A model generated the notes under the pieces. That model had not been told where the DNA came from. It made no database searches and saw nothing but the letters and a program-made list of their open reading frames with translations. A stretch of 64,000 bases of DNA from Roseateles sp. XES5 (lineage in GTDB: Bacteria; Pseudomonadota; Alphaproteobacteria; Rhizobiales; Rhizobiaceae), in the NCBI RefSeq assembly GCF_020535545.1, contig NZ_CP084752.1:3809501-3873500 (forward strand), given 5' to 3'. Below, piece after piece: positions 60,172 through 64,000 of the stretch (the stretch's first letter is position 1; each line of letters opens with the position of its first letter). A program made the position numbers and the translations under genes.

Positions 60172-61626
60172 TCAAGCAGAGCGGGAGCTTCTATAGACCG
60201 ATACACCCAGTTCGCGAATTTTCTTGCGCAGCGTGTTGCGGTTGAGACCGAGAAGATCGGCCGCCTTGATCTGGTTGCCGCGGGTGGCGGTAAGCGCGGC
60301 GAGGATCAGCGGATATTCCACTTCGGCCAGCACGCGCTCATAGAGCCCGGCCGGCGGCAGGCCATCGCCGAAGCCGGCGAAATACTGGCGCATGTTCTCC
60401 TCGACGGCCTGGGAGATCGACAGCGAGCCCGTGCGGGTCACCGTCTTCTCGATGGGGCTGTCGGGAATGTCGGCCCTCAGCTCCGTCTCGATGATCTCGC
60501 GGGTGATGACGTCCTGGGGATAGAGCGCGGTGAGGCGCCGCACGACGTTTTCCAGTTCGCGCACATTGCCCGGCCAGGGATGGGCCTTCATCAGTTCCAG
60601 CGCTTCCTGGTCGAAGCGCTTGGCGTCCAGCCCTTCCTTTTCCGCCTGCTGCACGAAGTGGCGCACGAGATCGGGAATGTCCTCGGCCCGGTCGCGCAGC
60701 GGCGGCAGGCGCAGCGGCACCACGTTGAGGCGATAATAGAGGTCTTCGCGGAACAGGCCCTGGTTGATCGACTGCTTCAGGTCCTTGTTGGTCGCCGCGA
60801 CGATGCGCACGTCCGTGCGGATCGGCGTGCGGCCGCCGACGGTGGTGTATTCGCCCTGCTGGAGCACGCGCAGCAAGCGGGTCTGCAGGTCCAGCGGCAT
60901 GTCGCCGATCTCGTCGAGGAAGAGCGTGCCGCCATCGGCCTGCTCGAAGCGGCCACGGCGCGTGGCCTGGGCGCCGGTGAAGGCGCCACGCTCATGGCCG
61001 AAGAGCTCGCTCTCCAGCAGGTCCTTGGGGATGGCCGCGGTGTTGATGGCCACAAAGGGACCGTCGGCGCGCGGGCTGTGCTTGTGCAGGGCGCGCGCCA
61101 CCAGCTCCTTGCCCGAACCGGATTCGCCGGTGATCAGCACCGTCAGGTCCGTCTGCATCAGGCGGGCGAGCACGCGGTAGATTTCCTGCATCGCCGCCGA
61201 GCGGCCGACCAGCGGCATGCCGTCCTGCGCGTCGTCCTCGGCATGGGCGGGCCTGCGCTTCGGCTCGGCGAGCGCACGGCCGATGATGGCGATCAGTTCG
61301 GTCAGATCGAAGGGCTTCGGCAGATAGTCGTAGGCGCCCTTTTCCGAGGCCTTGATCGCCGTCATGAAGGTGTTCTGCGCGCTCATCACAAGCACCGGCA
61401 GATCAGGCCGCGCCTTCTTGATGCGCGGCAGCAGGTCGAAGGCGTTTTCGTCCGGCATAACCACGTCGGTCACGACGATATCGCCCTCGCCGGCGGCGAT
61501 CCAGCGCCACAGGGTCGCTGCGTTGGAGGTGATGCGCACGTCATATCCCGCACGGCTGAGGGCCTGGTTGAGCACCGTGCGGATCGCGGCATCGTCATCG
61601 GCAACGAGGACTGTGGCGCCTGTCAT
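60172..61626 (-). CDS. ntrC: Nitrogen regulation response regulator NtrC
   Basis: 484-aa sigma54 activator. Receiver domain ([27 protein letters not shown]), AAA+ domain with Walker A GESGSGKE, intact GAFTGA ([10 protein letters not shown]) and FLDEIGDMP, and C-terminal Fis-type helix-turn-helix ([20 protein letters not shown]). ATG at 61626 shares a base with the ntrB stop (TGATG). Controls nitrogen assimilation genes in rhizobia. Confidence 0.96.
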   Translation of the reverse strand: MTGATVLVADDDAAIRTVLNQALSRAGYDVRITSNAATLWRWIAAGEGDIVVTDVVMPDENAFDLLPRIKKARPDLPVLVMSAQNTFMTAIKASEKGAYDYLPKPFDLTELIAIIGRALAEPKRRPAHAEDDAQDGMPLVGRSAAMQEIYRVLARLMQTDLTVLITGESGSGKELVARALHKHSPRADGPFVAINTAAIPKDLLESELFGHERGAFTGAQATRRGRFEQADGGTLFLDEIGDMPLDLQTRLLRVLQQGEYTTVGGRTPIRTDVRIVAATNKDLKQSINQGLFREDLYYRLNVVPLRLPPLRDRAEDIPDLVRHFVQQAEKEGLDAKRFDQEALELMKAHPWPGNVRELENVVRRLTALYPQDVITREIIETELRADIPDSPIEKTVTRTGSLSISQAVEENMRQYFAGFGDGLPPAGLYERVLAEVEYPLILAALTATRGNQIKAADLLGLNRNTLRKKIRELGVSVYRSSRSA

Positions 61627-62774
61627 CAAATCTGTCCTTTGGTCTTGGGAAAGTCGTCATCTTCGCTGACGCCGCGGGAGGCCGGCATCAGCACGCGGAA
61701 GGTTGTCCGATTGCCCTGGCTGTCGCATTCGACGATGCCGCCATGGCCGCCGATGATCTTGGCGACCAATGCGAGGCCGAGGCCGGAACCGTTGGTCTTT
61801 GTGGTGATGAAGGGATCGAAGAGATGCGGCAGGAGGTCGGCCGGAACGCCCGGGCCGTTGTCATGCACGCAGAATTCCAGCGGCAGCGAGATTTTCTCGC
61901 GCGTGCCGGCGACCGAAAGGCGGATGCCGGGCCGATAGGCGGTCGTCAGCTGAATCTCGCCGTCCGCCCGGTCACCGATCGCCTCGGCGGCGTTCTTGAT
62001 GAGGTTGAGGAAGACCTGCACGAGCTGGTCGCGGTTGGCATAGACCGGGGGCAGCGACGGGTCGTAGAGCTCGGAAATGCGGATGTTGCGGCCGAAGCCC
62101 GCCTTGGCGACCGCCTTCACATGGTCGAGCACCGCGTGAATGTTGAGCGGCACGCGGTCGACCGGCCGTTCGTCGGAAAAGACCTCCATGCGGTCGACCA
62201 GCGAGACGATTCGGTCCGTCTCCTCGCAGATGAGGCGCGTCAGCGCCCGGTCCTCGTCGGTGACGGCGGTTTCGAGAAGCTGCGCCGCGCCGCGAATGCC
62301 GGAGAGCGGGTTCTTGATTTCATGCGCCAGCATGGAGGCAAGGCCGGTGACGGACCGGGCCGCGCCGCGATGGGTGAGCTGGCGGTCGATCTTGTCCGCC
62401 ATGGACCGTTCCTGGATGACGACCACGACGGAGCCCGGCTCCGTGGTGGCGGGCGCGACATAGATATCGACCAGCTTTTCCGCGCCGAGCCGCGGGGAGC
62501 TGAGGTCCACCCGGTATTCGCTGACCGGCGCGCGGCGCTCGCGCACCTGGTCGATCAGCGTCAGCAGCGGGCTGCCGAAGGGGATGAAGGTCGAGACCTT
62601 GTGGCGGGAGAGATGGTTCGCGCTGGCGCCAAAGAAGGATTCTGCCTCCCAGTTGGCAAAGGCGATCAGGCCTTCGGCATCGACGAGGATCACGGGGTTC
62701 TGGATGGCGTTGAGCACGGCCAGCGCCAGGTCCGGCGCCTTGGCGACATTCTGGTCTGGGCCCTTGCCGGTCAT
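61626..62774 (-). CDS. ntrB: Nitrogen regulation sensor kinase NtrB
   Basis: 382-aa cytosolic histidine kinase that phosphorylates NtrC under nitrogen limitation and is controlled by PII. An N-terminal PAS domain ([29 protein letters not shown]), H-box [21 protein letters not shown] box [10 protein letters not shown] and [11 protein letters not shown] are visible. ATG at 62774 overlaps the dusB stop by four bases (ATGA). Confidence 0.96.
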   Translation of the reverse strand: MTGKGPDQNVAKAPDLALAVLNAIQNPVILVDAEGLIAFANWEAESFFGASANHLSRHKVSTFIPFGSPLLTLIDQVRERRAPVSEYRVDLSSPRLGAEKLVDIYVAPATTEPGSVVVVIQERSMADKIDRQLTHRGAARSVTGLASMLAHEIKNPLSGIRGAAQLLETAVTDEDRALTRLICEETDRIVSLVDRMEVFSDERPVDRVPLNIHAVLDHVKAVAKAGFGRNIRISELYDPSLPPVYANRDQLVQVFLNLIKNAAEAIGDRADGEIQLTTAYRPGIRLSVAGTREKISLPLEFCVHDNGPGVPADLLPHLFDPFITTKTNGSGLGLALVAKIIGGHGGIVECDSQGNRTTFRVLMPASRGVSEDDDFPKTKGQI

Positions 62775-63796
62775 GCCGCTTCTCCCAGCGTCGCCGTGCC
62801 GCCGGACAATAGCGCCGCGGCAAGGCGCCCGGCGACGAAATCGCTGTCGCGCGCCGTCATGATCTCCGCCTTGGCTGGCCCGGTGAAACCGGGGGCGAAG
62901 CGCTCCAGATACCAGCCGACATGTTTTCGCGCATGGCGAAGGCCCGCCTCGACGCCGTAGAAATCGAGCATCATGCGGTAATGCTCCACCGCGATCTCCG
63001 CGATCTGTTCGATGGCCGGATGCATGCAGGCGCCGCCCAGCACGGCCGGGTGCCACGGTCGCCCCTGCGCGGAACGGCCGACCATCACGGCATCGGCGCC
63101 GGAACGGCGCAGGATCTCTTCCGCGTCCTCGGGCGTATCCACGTCGCCATTGGCGACAAGCGGAATGGTCAGCACGTCGCGCACCGCGCGGATGGCGTCC
63201 CAGTCCGCCCTGCCCTCGTAGAACTGCATGCGCGTGCGCCCGTGCACGGTGATCATCGCCGCCCCGGCCGCCTCGGCGCGCGATGCGATATGCGGCGCAT
63301 TCAGCGAATCATGGTCCCAGCCGAGCCGCATCTTCACCGTCACCGGCACCTTCACGGCATTGACGGTCGCCTCGATGAGGCCGAGCGCATGATCGGGATC
63401 GCGCATCAGCGCGGAGCCGGAATAGCCGCCGATGACCTTCTTGGCCGGGCAGCCCATATTGATGTCGATGATCTGGGCGCCCTCGCCCTCGGCGATGCGC
63501 GCGGCCTCGGCCATCCAGTGCGCCTCGCGCCCCGCAAGCTGCACCATGTGCGGGCGGATGCCGCAATTGCGGATGCGCGACCAGCTTTCCCGCGCGTTCA
63601 GCGCCAGCTCGCGGCTCGCCACCATCTCCGTCACCACCAGTCCCGCGCCGAAACGCCAGGCGAGATCGCGGAACGGCAGGTCCGTGACGCCGGACATCGG
63701 CGCCAGAACCACCCGGTTCCGGAAGGTTTGACCGCCGATCGCCAAGGGCGCTGACAGGGTGGGAGGCGTCAAATGCTTATCTTTCAAGCAGGTCAT
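62771..63796 (-). CDS. dusB: tRNA-dihydrouridine synthase DusB (NifR3)
   Basis: 341-aa FMN enzyme reducing uridines in tRNA D-loops. The catalytic cysteine is in [34 protein letters not shown] and [13 protein letters not shown] complete the family pattern. The N-terminus reads [21 protein letters not shown]. First gene of the dusB-ntrB-ntrC unit, as in other rhizobia and Azospirillum, where it was named nifR3. Divergent from ispDF. Confidence 0.95.
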   Translation of the reverse strand: MTCLKDKHLTPPTLSAPLAIGGQTFRNRVVLAPMSGVTDLPFRDLAWRFGAGLVVTEMVASRELALNARESWSRIRNCGIRPHMVQLAGREAHWMAEAARIAEGEGAQIIDINMGCPAKKVIGGYSGSALMRDPDHALGLIEATVNAVKVPVTVKMRLGWDHDSLNAPHIASRAEAAGAAMITVHGRTRMQFYEGRADWDAIRAVRDVLTIPLVANGDVDTPEDAEEILRRSGADAVMVGRSAQGRPWHPAVLGGACMHPAIEQIAEIAVEHYRMMLDFYGVEAGLRHARKHVGWYLERFAPGFTGPAKAEIMTARDSDFVAGRLAAALLSGGTATLGEAA

Positions 63797-63941
63797 ATCG
63801 TTGCACTATTTTTAGACAGAGTTACCGTTCTTGCCAAGCCGCAATCGCGCACGGCCGCAATTTTCCGAACAGCGCTGGAATTGCGGCATCCTTCCGGCTA
63901 AACCACCTCAAAACGCTTTGAAACGGGAGCTGTGAAGCCGA

Positions 63942-64000
63942 ATGCAGGCGGAAAATGCACTATCCTGCGGTGTGGTGATCGTTGCCGCCGGGCGGGGCGA
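63942..64000 (+). CDS. Start of ispDF (2-C-methyl-D-erythritol 4-phosphate cytidylyltransferase), truncated by window end
   Basis: Only 19 complete codons are visible: MQAENALSCGVVIVAAGRG. The VVIVAAGRG string is the nucleotide-binding start of IspD. In rhizobia this enzyme is fused to IspF and is divergent from dusB, as here. GGGAG lies some 12 bp upstream of ATG at 63942. Function in the non-mevalonate isoprenoid pathway is inferred from the motif and gene order. Confidence 0.75.
   Translation, partial: MQAENALSCGVVIVAAGRG

Noticed and set aside
1..64000. CRISPR arrays, insertion sequences or prophage genes
   Set aside because: No regularly spaced repeats, transposase motifs or phage structural genes were seen on either strand.

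Overview
This is a 64 kb chromosomal window from an alphaproteobacterium, most likely a member of the Rhizobiaceae (Rhizobium/Sinorhizobium/Shinella type). The support is the conserved block ispDF // dusB-ntrB-ntrC-ntrY-ntrX-trkA-dat-hfq-hflX // mazG, a phosphatidylcholine synthase, an assimilatory sulfite reductase operon of rhizobial layout (cysG-DUF2849-cysI-DUF934) and high GC content almost throughout. I cannot name the species. No insertion sequence, prophage, CRISPR array or rRNA gene was seen.

Layout. 1-4.8 kb: cell-envelope and housekeeping genes (partial tmk, a dacA-like carboxypeptidase with degenerate motifs, rlpA, a membrane acyltransferase), then tRNA-Ser(UGA). 4.9-10.1 kb: a clearly lower-GC island directly behind that tRNA, carrying four co-directional genes: a UvrD-like helicase, a DUF2290 protein, a Panacea (DUF4065/SocA-type) protein and a coupled 256-aa protein that may be its toxin partner. 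10.1-16.5 kb: an AraC regulator and a complete sugar or polyol ABC transporter with a polyol-type dehydrogenase. 16.5-24 kb: regulators with their transporters (TetR/MFS, Lrp/EamA), a GST, several small conserved proteins and a candidate sRNA with a clear promoter and terminator. 24-29.6 kb: a GntR regulator and a BMP-family (nucleoside-type) ABC transporter. 29.7-34.7 kb: quinone oxidoreductase, pcs, a UbiH-type monooxygenase, an AEC transporter and ccdA.

35.5-44.4 kb: the most unusual block. Five minus-strand genes encode a flavocytochrome (ferric-reductase/NOX-type membrane protein), a 1110-aa periplasmic protein with four CxxCH haem motifs, an OmpA-like protein, and two exported caspase-fold proteases with intact His/Cys dyads and EF-hand-like loops. 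The large cytochrome and one caspase share the same Gln-rich linker plus a DUF4384-like C-terminal domain. The last three genes overlap stop-to-start. I know of no described function for this set; the layout suggests an envelope redox-linked proteolytic system.

45-64 kb: fpr and the sulfite-assimilation operon (with a cysI that looks recombinant), a nucleoside deaminase with mazG, then hflX, hfq, dat, trkA and the two nitrogen two-component systems ntrYX and ntrBC, ending at the divergent start of ispDF. A 68-nt repeat occurs twice (19.4 and 54.9 kb), and in both places it supplies the stop codon of the adjoining gene.
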